Under the pieces are notes generated by a model, which was not told where the DNA came from, made no database searches, and saw only the letters and a program-made list of their open reading frames with translations. Shown here one piece after another: positions 1 through 8,125 of a stretch of 64,000 bases of DNA. A program made the translations under genes and the position numbers. This DNA comes from Alphaproteobacteria bacterium (GTDB lineage: Bacteria > Pseudomonadota > Alphaproteobacteria > Oceanibaculales > Oceanibaculaceae). The first letter of the stretch is position 1, and every line of letters starts with the position of its first letter. Where the stretch lies: NCBI GenBank assembly GCA_018823745.1, contig JAHJHR010000011.1, positions 107,802-171,801 on the forward strand, in the 5' to 3' direction.

Positions 1-402
1 GAGAAACACTTCGCCGATGCCGAGGGCTTCGTCGATACCGGCGATTCGGTTATCGTGACGGGCGACAGGGTATTTTTCGCGGGGCGGGAGGATGGCTGTA
101 TCAATGTCGGCGGCAACAAGGTTCACCCGGAGGAGGTCGAGGCAGTGCTGCTGAGCCATCCCGATGTCGCCCTCGCCCGGGTCTCGGCCCGGCGCAACCC
201 GATCACCGGCCAGCTTGTCGTGGCCGATATCGTCCCGGCCGGGACACCCGGCGATCCCGCTGCCCTGCGCCGCAGCATCGAGGTGCATTGCGCGGCAATG
301 CTGGCCCCCTTCAAGCGCCCGGCGCTGATCCGCCTGGTTGCCGATCTGGATATCGGCGCCAGCGGCAAGCTGAGCCGGACCCTGCCAGGAAGCGCCTCAT
401 GA
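1..402 (+). CDS. AMP-binding acyl-CoA/acyl-acid ligase, C-terminal part (5' end outside window)
   Basis: The reading frame is open from base 1, so only the last 133 residues are visible. They match the C-terminal domain of ANL-family (AMP-forming) acyl-CoA or acyl-ACP ligases: FVDTGD near the start, then GREDGCINVGGNKVHPEEVE, the hinge and A8 region that swings over the active site, and a final SGKLSR where the catalytic lysine of the A10 motif is expected. These enzymes activate a carboxylate as an acyl-adenylate and pass it to a thiol. The stop overlaps the next start (ATGA), so it is co-translated with the SDR downstream. Beside a GNAT-like acyltransferase and pse genes it may supply an unusual acyl group for a nonulosonic acid; this is inference and the substrate is unknown. 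Confidence 0.85.
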   Translation, partial: EKHFADAEGFVDTGDSVIVTGDRVFFAGREDGCINVGGNKVHPEEVEAVLLSHPDVALARVSARRNPITGQLVVADIVPAGTPGDPAALRRSIEVHCAAMLAPFKRPALIRLVADLDIGASGKLSRTLPGSAS

Positions 403-1103
403 AATCCGTCCTGATAACCGGCGGCGGGCGCGGCATTGGCCTTGCCATCACCCGGCGCCTGCAGGCCGATGGCTATGCGCCCATCGTCGTCTCGCGCAGC
501 CTGACGCCGGAGATCGAGGCGCTGGGCGTACCCTTCATCGCCCATGACCTGGCCGATATAGACGGCCTGCACAAGCTGGCCACCGGCATCGTGCAGAAGC
601 ATGGCCCGCTCTACGGGCTGGTGAACAATGCCGGCATCGGGCTGGATGGCGTTCTGGCCACCCAGCATCTGAGCGATATCGAGCGGGTGCTGCGGGTCAA
701 CCTCCTGGCCAGCATCGCGCTCACCAAATCGGTCTGTCGCGGCATGATGAGCCGGGGCGAGGGCCGGATCATAACCCTGTCCTCGATCATTGCCCGCACC
801 GGCTTTTCCGGCCTGTCGGTCTACGCCGCCTCCAAGGCCGGGCTGGAGGGTTTCAGCCAGTCGCTGGCGCGCGAGCTGGGACCGACCGGTATCACCGTCA
901 ATTGCGTCGCCCCCGGCTTCATCGAAACCGACATGACCGGCGGGCTGCAGGGCGACAAGCTGGCAGCGATCCGCCGGCGCAGCCCGCTGGGCGACCTGGC
1001 AAGCGCCACCGATGTCGCCGGGGCCGTCGCCTATCTGCTCGGCCCCGATGCCGCGCGGGTGACCGGCACTGTCCTGACCGTGGATGCCGGCAGCACGGCG
1101 TGA
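399..1103 (+). CDS. SDR-family oxidoreductase (FabG-like)
   Basis: A classical short-chain dehydrogenase of 234 residues, the usual length. It has the N-terminal cofactor motif TGGGRGIG, the NNAG motif, a catalytic serine in TLSS, and YAASK carrying the active Tyr and Lys. The ATG at 399 overlaps the stop of the ligase gene; an in-frame upstream ATG at 288 would add 37 unrelated residues and was rejected. FabG-like SDRs reduce 3-oxoacyl thioesters or ketosugars. Paired with an acyl ligase and an acyltransferase, a role in making a hydroxyacyl substituent is plausible. A sugar ketoreductase is the alternative. Confidence 0.85.
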   Translation: MKSVLITGGGRGIGLAITRRLQADGYAPIVVSRSLTPEIEALGVPFIAHDLADIDGLHKLATGIVQKHGPLYGLVNNAGIGLDGVLATQHLSDIERVLRVNLLASIALTKSVCRGMMSRGEGRIITLSSIIARTGFSGLSVYAASKAGLEGFSQSLARELGPTGITVNCVAPGFIETDMTGGLQGDKLAAIRRRSPLGDLASATDVAGAVAYLLGPDAARVTGTVLTVDAGSTA

Positions 1104-1107
1104 CCCT

Positions 1108-2151
1108 ATGAACCCCGCCGTCCTTGGCCTGCTGAAAGCCGAAGAGCGCGACGAGTTGCGCCGCTTCATCGCTGCGGAATGGCGCGATGACCATGCCTTC
1201 GTTACCTTCCCGCCGATCCTCGACTGGCAGCATCTTCTGGCCGACAGGCAGCAATACAGCTTCGTCATCGCCCGGATCGACGGCCGGCTGGAAGGATTTC
1301 TGGGCTTCATCCCGCAGGAGCAGTTCGACCCGGATCTGGCGGTGTACCGGCAGGTCTTCCCCTGCTCCTGGAAAATTCGCGACACTGCCGCACTAACCGG
1401 ACTGGGCATGATGCTGGTGATGTGGATGCGCCAGGCGCTGAAGCCGCGTTTCATTGCCGCCATTGGACTGACGCCCATGGTCGAGCCGATCTACCGCGCC
1501 ATGGGCTATCAGCTTGGCAGTATGGATCATCATGTCTTGTTTGATCCAGTCCGCCGCGACTACAGGATTGCCGAGCATGTGCCAGGCGATCTGCCCCGCC
1601 CTGCCCCCTCCAACCTGACGCTGGTGGCACTGGACGAGGCGACGCTGATGGCCCTGCCTGCCTCGGTCGATGCCTGCTTCACCGGCATCGTGCCGGCCAA
1701 GTCGCGCCGCCATCTGGTCCATCGCTATCTGCGGCATCCGGTCTATCGCTACCACCTCTATGGCGTGGCGGAGAACGGCGTCATCGCGGGATTTCTGGTG
1801 CTGCGCGAAGCCCATGCCGAGGGGGCGTCAATCCTGCGGCTGGTCGATCTGGTCGGCCCGGACCGGTTGCTGGCCGCGCCGCTCCTCGATCTGCTGCGCG
1901 GCAGCGGGGCGGAGTATGTCGATTTCTACAGCCACGGCGTCGATCCGGCAGCGCTGGCGGCGGCTGGTTTCCTCGACCGCCACGCCACGCCCGGCCTGAC
2001 AGCACCGCATTATTTCGAGCCCTATGCCCGCGCCAATCAGGAGATCGCCTATACCTGGAAGCAGTTCGGCGAGGCACAGGGCCGCGTCCGGCTGGCCCGG
2101 GGCGACAGCGACCAGGACCGGCCCAATCTGATTTCCGGAGGCACCGCATGA
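1108..2151 (+). CDS. GNAT-fold acyltransferase, possibly double-domain
   Basis: A 347-residue soluble protein whose N-terminal half resembles a GNAT N-acyltransferase (SFVIARIDGRLEGFLGFIPQ, then a helix-rich acyl-CoA site near TGLGMMLVMWMRQAL). The second half repeats the pattern (YGVAENGVIAGFLVLREA, then LRLVDLVGPDRL), so it may be a tandem GNAT. The ATG at 1108 lies 4 bases after the SDR stop and is preferred to 1084, which overlaps the SDR. Its end overlaps the cytidylyltransferase start (ATGA). No small PseH-type GNAT is visible in the island, so this protein may do the 4-N-acylation step of pseudaminic acid, or a later acylation. The family call is from pattern only and the substrate is unknown. 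Confidence 0.55.
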   Translation: MNPAVLGLLKAEERDELRRFIAAEWRDDHAFVTFPPILDWQHLLADRQQYSFVIARIDGRLEGFLGFIPQEQFDPDLAVYRQVFPCSWKIRDTAALTGLGMMLVMWMRQALKPRFIAAIGLTPMVEPIYRAMGYQLGSMDHHVLFDPVRRDYRIAEHVPGDLPRPAPSNLTLVALDEATLMALPASVDACFTGIVPAKSRRHLVHRYLRHPVYRYHLYGVAENGVIAGFLVLREAHAEGASILRLVDLVGPDRLLAAPLLDLLRGSGAEYVDFYSHGVDPAALAAAGFLDRHATPGLTAPHYFEPYARANQEIAYTWKQFGEAQGRVRLARGDSDQDRPNLISGGTA

Positions 2152-2870
2152 CTGGCGTTACCGCCTGCATCGTCCAGGCCCGCATGGGCTCCACAAGGCT
2201 GCCCGGCAAGGTGATGAAGGATCTGGCCGGATGGACCGTACTGCGCCATGTACTGACCCGCTGCCAGGCAATTCCAGGCGTCGATGTCGTGGTCTGCGCC
2301 ACCGTCGACGAGCCGGCCTGCGACGGGCTGGCGGCAGAGGCGGAATCCTGCGGTGCATTGGTGTTCCGAGGCTCCGAATCCGATGTGCTGGGCCGCTATC
2401 TGGGCGCTGCCCGGCTGGTCGAAGCGGATATCGTCATGCGGGTGACCAGCGACTGCCCGCTGATCGATCCGGAGGTCAGCGGCGAAACGCTGGCGCTGAT
2501 GATCGCCAGCGGGGCCGCCTATGTCAGCAACACCAGCGCAAAGGCGCGCTGGCCAAAGGGGCTGGATACGGAAGTGTTCGGTGCCGCGATGCTGGAACAG
2601 GCAGCGGCGCAGGCGACCGCGCCCCATGACCGCGAGCATGTGACGCCCTGGATCATCCGCAACCCTGAGCTGCCGAAGGATAATTACCTGGCCCCGCCCG
2701 GCCTGATCCCCGGCCGCTGGACGCTGGACCACCCGGAGGATTACGCCTTCTTCCAGGCCCTGTTCACCCATCTGCCCCCGCCGCCGTACCTCGCCGGCTG
2801 GCGCGAAATCCAGGCGGTTCTGGACGCCCATCCGGAGATCGTCGCGATCAACGCCCATCTGGGGGTGTGA
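2148..2870 (+). CDS. SpsF/PseF-like cytidylyltransferase
   Basis: A 240-residue nucleotidyltransferase of the acylneuraminate cytidylyltransferase superfamily. The N-terminal signature IVQARMGSTRLPGKVM binds the CTP phosphates, and RVTSDCPLIDPEV carries the metal-binding aspartate. This is the spore-coat SpsF type. In alphaproteobacterial clusters such genes sit beside pseG and pseI and are likely to make the CMP-activated nonulosonic acid. Here pseI and pseG follow convergently, so CMP-pseudaminate synthesis is the best guess. A second, more classical CMP-sugar synthetase lies at 11373. The assignment to pseudaminic rather than another acid is inference from position. Confidence 0.75.
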   Translation: MTGVTACIVQARMGSTRLPGKVMKDLAGWTVLRHVLTRCQAIPGVDVVVCATVDEPACDGLAAEAESCGALVFRGSESDVLGRYLGAARLVEADIVMRVTSDCPLIDPEVSGETLALMIASGAAYVSNTSAKARWPKGLDTEVFGAAMLEQAAAQATAPHDREHVTPWIIRNPELPKDNYLAPPGLIPGRWTLDHPEDYAFFQALFTHLPPPPYLAGWREIQAVLDAHPEIVAINAHLGV

Positions 2871-2879
2871 GGGAGAGCC

Positions 2880-3926
2880 CTACTCCACCATGTCCCAGTC
2901 CAGCGGGGTGCCGCGGGGGATGGGGTGCAGGGCGCGGCGGCCCAGCACGGCGTCGAGATGCTTGGGCGCCAAGCCGAGACCGGGGCGGATGGAGCGGATG
3001 CTGGCAGCCGTGAGAATCTCCCCGGCCGCGATGTCGGCGACGGCGTAGAGCGAGCGGCGATGCATCCGCGCGCCCGCCTCGCTGGGGTTGAGATCGTAAT
3101 CGATTGCGCCGCGTGCCTCCCAGGCGATGCGGCAATTGCGCACCAGCTCGGCCAGCTCGTCAGGCTCCAGCGAGAAGGCGGAATCCGGTCCGCCATCGGC
3201 CCGGCGCAACGTGAAATGCTTTTCGATCAGCACCGCGCCCAGCGCCACCGCCGCCGAGGCCACGGCAGTGCCCATCGTATGGTCCGACAGGCCGATCGGC
3301 ACGTCGAAGCGCGCCGCCATATCAGGAATGGTCAGCAGATTGCTCTCACCCGGCGGGGTCGGATAGCCCGACACACAATGCAGCAGCACGATCTGCGTCG
3401 CTCCCGCCTCGCGGGCGGCGGCGACGGCTTCCTGCATTTCCGCCAGCGTCGCCATGCCGGTGGAGATGATCAGCGGCTTTCCGGTCGCGGCCGCCAGCCG
3501 GATCAGCGGCAGATCGACAATCTCGAAGGAGGCGATCTTGTAGGCTGGCGCATCCAGCCCTTCCAGCAGATCAATCGCAGTCGGGTCGAAGGGCGAAGAG
3601 AAAATCACGATGCCCGCCTCGCGCGCCCTGGCGAAGAGCGGCGCATGCCAGTCCCAGGGCGTCTGTGCCTCCTGGTAGAGCGCGTGCAGCCGCCTGCCGT
3701 CCCACAGCCCGCCCTTGATCAGGAATTCCGGCCCGTCATGATCCAGCGTAATCGTGTCGGCGGTGTAGGTCTGCAGCTTCACCGCATCGGCCCCGGCCGC
3801 CGCCGCCGCATCGATCAGCGCGAAGGCGCGGGTGATATCGCCATTATGATTGCCCGACATCTCGGCAATCACATAGGGTGGATGCTCCGGCCCGATGGGC
3901 CGGCCGGCGATGTGAATATCGCTCAC
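2880..3926 (-). CDS. pseI: Pseudaminic acid synthase
   Basis: A 348-residue NeuB-family synthase that condenses PEP with 6-deoxy-AltdiNAc to give pseudaminic acid in the cytoplasm. Visible are the TIM-barrel N-terminus (VIAEMSGNHNGD), the substrate-binding KLQTYTADTITL, LLHCVSGYPTPPGESNL, GLSDHTMG and EKHFTLRR, and a C-terminal SAF (antifreeze-like) domain from about residue 290. SGNHNG and the YPTP..E.NL stretch are closer to PseI than to NeuB or LegI. The start is GTG at 3926, overlapping the pseG stop. The gene converges on the cytidylyltransferase with only 9 bases between stops. Confidence 0.93.
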   Translation of the reverse strand: MSDIHIAGRPIGPEHPPYVIAEMSGNHNGDITRAFALIDAAAAAGADAVKLQTYTADTITLDHDGPEFLIKGGLWDGRRLHALYQEAQTPWDWHAPLFARAREAGIVIFSSPFDPTAIDLLEGLDAPAYKIASFEIVDLPLIRLAAATGKPLIISTGMATLAEMQEAVAAAREAGATQIVLLHCVSGYPTPPGESNLLTIPDMAARFDVPIGLSDHTMGTAVASAAVALGAVLIEKHFTLRRADGGPDSAFSLEPDELAELVRNCRIAWEARGAIDYDLNPSEAGARMHRRSLYAVADIAAGEILTAASIRSIRPGLGLAPKHLDAVLGRRALHPIPRGTPLDWDMVE

Positions 3927-4864
3927 GCCCGATTCCCCTGTGTCGCCCTATGCGCCAGGATCGCGCCGGCCGCGCGCTCTGCCCCGCCGGGCTGCACCAG
4001 CGCCTGCAAGGGCACATCGCCCTGCCGCAACGCTGCACCGGCGGCCTCGGCCATGGAGGCGGGGTCGATGGCGTCAAAGGCGGTAACGCCCAGCGCGCGC
4101 AATGCCTGAATATTCATCCGTTGATTTTCTCCCAGCGCGGCCACGACCATCGGCAGACCGGCCGCCGCCGCCTCCAGCACCGTCGACCCGGCGGCGCCGA
4201 TATAGAGCGAGGCCTGTCCCATCAGCGCCACCATATCAGCGCCATGATGCAGCTTCAGCCGGTCCCGGGAAAGCCCGTCCGGCAGATGCGGCTCGGCATG
4301 CAACGGGGAGATCACCACATCCGCCCGTAATTGCCCGTCCAGCGTCAGCAGAGACGCCGCCACCGCGCCGCCGATATGCCCGTCATCTGTGCCGCCAAAC
4401 GCGATCAGTGCACGCCGGCGTACGGCCCTCTCCTGCCCGCGCTGCGCGAAGAAGGCGGGATCGATCAGCGCGTAATCCGGCCCCAGCAGCGCCGGTGCGG
4501 CATAGGCCAGCCCGGCAGCGTAGAGATTGCCGTTCAGCACCAGATCGGCATCGATCCCGCGATCCGCCAGATCATCGATCAGAACCCGGCAGCCGAAGAG
4601 ACCGCTCCAGCCCTGCATCGTCGCGAGGGGCAGCCGGTAGCTGTCGGCCACCAGCAGTTCCGCCGGCGGCAGTGTGGCCAAATTCTCCGGCCAGGGCTCG
4701 ACCTCGAAGCCGGCGGCGAAGGCGAATTCCGCGCCGCTGGACTCCGGGGTCATTACCCGGCAGATGGCACCCTGGCCGGCCAGCGCGGTCGCCAGCACCA
4801 GGCAGCGGCGCAGATGGCCAAGGCCGATTTCCGATCCGCAATCGGCGAGGATGATCGTCTCCAT
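3923..4864 (-). CDS. pseG: UDP-2,4-diacetamido-2,4,6-trideoxy-beta-L-altropyranose hydrolase
   Basis: A 313-residue GT-B-fold hydrolase that removes UDP from the pseudaminate precursor, producing the PseI substrate. The N-terminus DCGSEIGLGHLRRCLVLA carries the GxGHxxR motif with the catalytic histidine. FGGTDDGHIGG and GAAGSTVLEAAAAGLPMVV form the nucleotide-binding C-terminal half. The ATG at 4864 opens directly on METIILADCG; the longer open frame upstream is not conserved. It overlaps pseI and is divergent from the LicD gene, with 94 bases between them. Confidence 0.92.
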   Translation of the reverse strand: METIILADCGSEIGLGHLRRCLVLATALAGQGAICRVMTPESSGAEFAFAAGFEVEPWPENLATLPPAELLVADSYRLPLATMQGWSGLFGCRVLIDDLADRGIDADLVLNGNLYAAGLAYAAPALLGPDYALIDPAFFAQRGQERAVRRRALIAFGGTDDGHIGGAVAASLLTLDGQLRADVVISPLHAEPHLPDGLSRDRLKLHHGADMVALMGQASLYIGAAGSTVLEAAAAGLPMVVAALGENQRMNIQALRALGVTAFDAIDPASMAEAAGAALRQGDVPLQALVQPGGAERAAGAILAHRATQGNRA

Positions 4865-4958
4865 GGCTATTCTTCTTTGTGCTGGCCCTACCGCCCCGAT
4901 ACTATTCCCGGATCGAGGTCGGAGCATAGCGAATGCACAATCCACAGCAGCGCCACTC

Positions 4959-5864
4959 ATGAACCAGGACGACAGCCGGCACGACACGCTGCTCGCCATG
5001 CTGAACATGCCGCCCGGCAGCCGCATCGTGCTGTTCGGCGCAGGATCTGCCGGGCAGCACGCCTATACCGTCCTGTCACATCATTTCCAGGTCATCGCCT
5101 TCACCGACAGCGACAGCAGCAAGCATGGCACGCAGGTGGCCGGCATCCCCATCCTGCCACTCGATGGCATAGCCGGGGACAGCTACGACTTCATCGTCAT
5201 CACCAGCATGTTCCAGCAGGAAATCATGGGCGTGCTGACCGGCCAATATGGCATGGCGCGCAGCCGCATCCGCCCGGCGCCGAAGCAGCTGTTCAAGGAA
5301 GGGCGGACAATCCCGTCCAGCGCCAACCTGACCCCCGCCGATTTCGACGCCGTGTTCGATGTGCTGGATGCCTGCAAGGTGCGCTATTTCGCGGACCATT
5401 CCTTCCTGCTGGGCCTGGCCCGGACCGGCGATTTCATCCCCTGGGAAATCGAGGTTGATCTTGCCATTGTCGGCGGCGATGAGGCGGCGCTGGAACAGGC
5501 CGGGCTGATCCTGGCGAATGAATTCGATTTCACCACGGTCCATTACAACAATGATTACGAGCTGTGGTCGAAATCAGACATCAACATGCTGAAATCCGCC
5601 TCGCAGCTGTTCGACGCCCATCGCAAGATCCTGCGCGGCGAGCATGTCTACTGGTGTGTCGGACCGATCCTGCTGAAATTCCCGGAGCGCTATTACCGGG
5701 AGGTCGAGTACATGAATTTCAAAGGCCGCAAAATCCCCGTGCCGGTCGACCATGAATCCTATCTGGCCGAGATGTATGGCGACTGGCGCACGCCGAACGA
5801 GCATTGGAGCTATACGGATTACGGGAATATCGAGACGATATTCCCCAGCGGCTTCGTGAAATAG
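4959..5864 (+). CDS. LicD-family phosphotransferase with N-terminal Rossmann-like module
   Basis: A 301-residue protein of two parts. Residues 20-90 form a nucleotide-binding-like module (IVLFGAGSAGQ, then FTDSDSSKHGTQVAGIPI). Residues 130-300 resemble LicD/fukutin-type transferases: HSFLLGLARTGDFIPWEIEVDLAI corresponds to the LicD catalytic loop, and VDHESYLAEMYGDW to the conserved YLxxxYGDW tail. LicD enzymes transfer a phospho-substituent such as phosphocholine from a CMP carrier to a sugar. The canonical acidic run (PWDDDIDI type) is here PWEIEVDLAI, keeping E163 and D167. The gene converges on the phosphonate operon with a 3-base gap, so CMP-activated phosphonate is the likely donor (inference). 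Confidence 0.72.
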   Translation: MNQDDSRHDTLLAMLNMPPGSRIVLFGAGSAGQHAYTVLSHHFQVIAFTDSDSSKHGTQVAGIPILPLDGIAGDSYDFIVITSMFQQEIMGVLTGQYGMARSRIRPAPKQLFKEGRTIPSSANLTPADFDAVFDVLDACKVRYFADHSFLLGLARTGDFIPWEIEVDLAIVGGDEAALEQAGLILANEFDFTTVHYNNDYELWSKSDINMLKSASQLFDAHRKILRGEHVYWCVGPILLKFPERYYREVEYMNFKGRKIPVPVDHESYLAEMYGDWRTPNEHWSYTDYGNIETIFPSGFVK

Positions 5865-5867
5865 CGC

Positions 5868-6992
5868 TCAGCCCAGCGACGCCGACAGAATCCCCCGCAC
5901 ATCCGGTATCCCGGCGGCCCGGAGATTATTGCCGGCCCGCGCCGGATTTATCATCTCGCCGGCCAGAGGTTCCACCGCCGCGCGGGTTGCCCCCGCAGCC
6001 GCCAATTCATTGGCCAGCCCCAGCCGCGCAAGCAGATCGTCCAGCGCCTGCCGCAGCGCCGCCACGTCACGGAACCCCAAAGCCTGTGCGGCCCGGGCGA
6101 TGCGACCATCATCGGCCTCGGCATTATAGGCCAGCACGCCGGCCAGGAAGGCCCCGCAGGCCAGGCCATGCGGTACACCCAGCGCGGCTGTCAGCGGATA
6201 GGACATGGAATGCACCAGCGCGGTGCGGGTCTGGGCAATGGCCATGCCGGCCAGCAGGCTCGCCTCCAGCATCGCCGTGCGGCCGGCAAGGGCATGGGGC
6301 TGCTCCACCACCGCCGGCAGATGCCGGAACAGCAGCCGCAAGGCTTGCAGCGCAAAGCCGTCCGACAGGCTTGTGGCGTTCACATTCCACACCGCCTCGA
6401 AGGCATGCGACAGCGCATCCAGGCCCGAGGCGATGGTGGTGGCGCGCGGCAGGTCCAGCGTCAGTTCCGCATCCAGGATCACGCCGCGCGGCATCAACAG
6501 GTTGCTTTGCAGCGAATGCTTCTGCTGCTTCGCCTTATCCCAGATGGTGGCGAAGGGCGTCACCTCGGCGCCGGTACCGGCCGTGGTGGGCACCGCCAGG
6601 ATCGGCAGCGGGTCGTGTTGCGGCAGCGCCCCGCCCTCACGGAAATGCGCAGCGAAACGCCAGTCCGGGGCCGGCAGGGCGACCGCCAGACCCTTGGCGG
6701 TGTCGATGGCGCTGCCGCCGCCAACCGCCAGGATCAGCGCCGCCCCGGCCTCTCGCAGCATCGGCAGTACCGCATCCAGCGCATCGATATCCGGGTTGGG
6801 TTCGACCTGATCGAACACCGCCACCTCGACGCCCGGCAGCAGCCCGCTGATCCGCCCGACGATGCCGCGCTGCCGCCAGCCCTGGCTGGTGACCAGCAAC
6901 ACGCGCTCCTCAGCCACCAGCTCGCCCAGCCGCGACAGGCTGCCGGGGCCAACGATCAGCCGGCCGGGCGCCTGCCAGTCCCAGGCGATCAT
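5868..6992 (-). CDS. Iron-containing alcohol dehydrogenase, probable phosphonoacetaldehyde reductase
   Basis: A 374-residue group III Fe-ADH. The NAD(P)-binding motif GGGSAIDTAK is at 91-100. The metal ligands appear intact: D192 and H196 (LDALSHAFE), H261 (LVHSMSYPL) and H275 (VPHGLACG). It is the last gene of a three-gene operon whose first two products make phosphonoacetaldehyde, and its start overlaps the ppd stop (ATGA). Relatives in phosphonate pathways reduce phosphonoacetaldehyde to 2-hydroxyethylphosphonate, so the same is predicted here. No AEP transaminase is present nearby, which supports the alcohol rather than the amine as product. Confidence 0.83.
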   Translation of the reverse strand: MIAWDWQAPGRLIVGPGSLSRLGELVAEERVLLVTSQGWRQRGIVGRISGLLPGVEVAVFDQVEPNPDIDALDAVLPMLREAGAALILAVGGGSAIDTAKGLAVALPAPDWRFAAHFREGGALPQHDPLPILAVPTTAGTGAEVTPFATIWDKAKQQKHSLQSNLLMPRGVILDAELTLDLPRATTIASGLDALSHAFEAVWNVNATSLSDGFALQALRLLFRHLPAVVEQPHALAGRTAMLEASLLAGMAIAQTRTALVHSMSYPLTAALGVPHGLACGAFLAGVLAYNAEADDGRIARAAQALGFRDVAALRQALDDLLARLGLANELAAAGATRAAVEPLAGEMINPARAGNNLRAAGIPDVRGILSASLG

Positions 6993-8125
6993 TCGGCGGT
7001 CCCCAGATGGCGCATCAGCAGGTCGATATTCTCGCGCGGGCCAATCTTCGGCCGCCCCAGATCCGGACGGGCCCCCTTGGCGACCCAGAGATCGATCAGC
7101 GACGGGCCGGTCTGGTTCGAGCCCAGCAGCGTCACGATCTCCGATTCCGTTTCCGCCCGGTCGGCATGACGATAGCCGCAGGCCAGCGCGATCTGCGGAA
7201 AATCGACATGGAAACCCAGGCTGGGCTGGCCACCGACGGAATCATGCGCCCCGTTATTCACGATCACATGCAGCAGATTATCCGGGGCCAGCGCGCCGAT
7301 ATTGGACAGGCCGCCCAGATGCATCAGTGCTGCCCCATCGCCATCCAAGCACACAACCCGCCGGTCCGGCTGCGCCAGGGCCAGCGACAGCGCCAGGCTC
7401 ATGGCGTGGCCCATCGAACCGACCATCATGAAATCCTGCGCATGGCCCTTGCCCGATGCGACACGCAGATCATGCAGCTCGCGCGAGATCATGCCGGTGG
7501 TGCCGACCACCAGATCATCCGGGCGCAGCGTGTCCAGCACCAGCTTCAGCGCCGCCTCGCGCGCCAAAGGCGGCTGCACCGGGCTGGCCGGCTTCGGCCC
7601 GTCATAGGCGGCGAAGAGGCCGTTATGCACCAGGATCGCCACCGGGCCGAGACGCCCCGCCGCCTTCGCCAGCGCCGCCGCGACGAGGCCGGGAATATCG
7701 TCCAGATGGTCCTGCAGCACCCACCAGGGAATCTCCATCGCGTCAAGCAGCGGCGGGGTCAGGCGGCCCTGCTTCAGATGCTGCGGCTCGTCCTTCAGGC
7801 CGGGCGCGCCGCGCCAGCCGACGATCAGCAGCAGCGGCACGCCATAGACCTCGGCATCGGCCAGCGACAGCAGCGGGTTGATCGCATTGCCCAGCCCGGA
7901 ATTCTGCAGATAGACCGCCGGTACATGTCCGGTGCCGATATAATGGCCGGCCGCCATGCCAACAGCCGCCCCCTCATTGGCAGCAATGATGTGACGGCCC
8001 GCCGGCAGGGCGGCATCGACCGCCCAGCAGAAATCCTTCAATACCGAATCCGGCACGCCGGCAAAGAAATCCACCCCCGCCGCCAGCAGCGGGTCCAGGA
8101 AATCCTGCGGGTTCAGCTTCGTCAT
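6989..8125 (-). CDS. ppd: Phosphonopyruvate decarboxylase
   Basis: A 378-residue ThDP-dependent enzyme that decarboxylates phosphonopyruvate to phosphonoacetaldehyde, the irreversible step that pulls PEP mutase forward. The N-terminal PYR domain begins with [13 protein letters not shown] and carries the cofactor-activating glutamate in [12 protein letters not shown] (E51). The C-terminal PP domain has [13 protein letters not shown] and, about 25 residues on, [12 protein letters not shown], the GDG-NN Mg-ThDP signature. The length fits the family. It overlaps pepM by ATGA at 8122-8125 and the dehydrogenase at 6989-6992, so translation of the three is coupled. Confidence 0.93.
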   Translation of the reverse strand: MTKLNPQDFLDPLLAAGVDFFAGVPDSVLKDFCWAVDAALPAGRHIIAANEGAAVGMAAGHYIGTGHVPAVYLQNSGLGNAINPLLSLADAEVYGVPLLLIVGWRGAPGLKDEPQHLKQGRLTPPLLDAMEIPWWVLQDHLDDIPGLVAAALAKAAGRLGPVAILVHNGLFAAYDGPKPASPVQPPLAREAALKLVLDTLRPDDLVVGTTGMISRELHDLRVASGKGHAQDFMMVGSMGHAMSLALSLALAQPDRRVVCLDGDGAALMHLGGLSNIGALAPDNLLHVIVNNGAHDSVGGQPSLGFHVDFPQIALACGYRHADRAETESEIVTLLGSNQTGPSLIDLWVAKGARPDLGRPKIGPRENIDLLMRHLGTAE

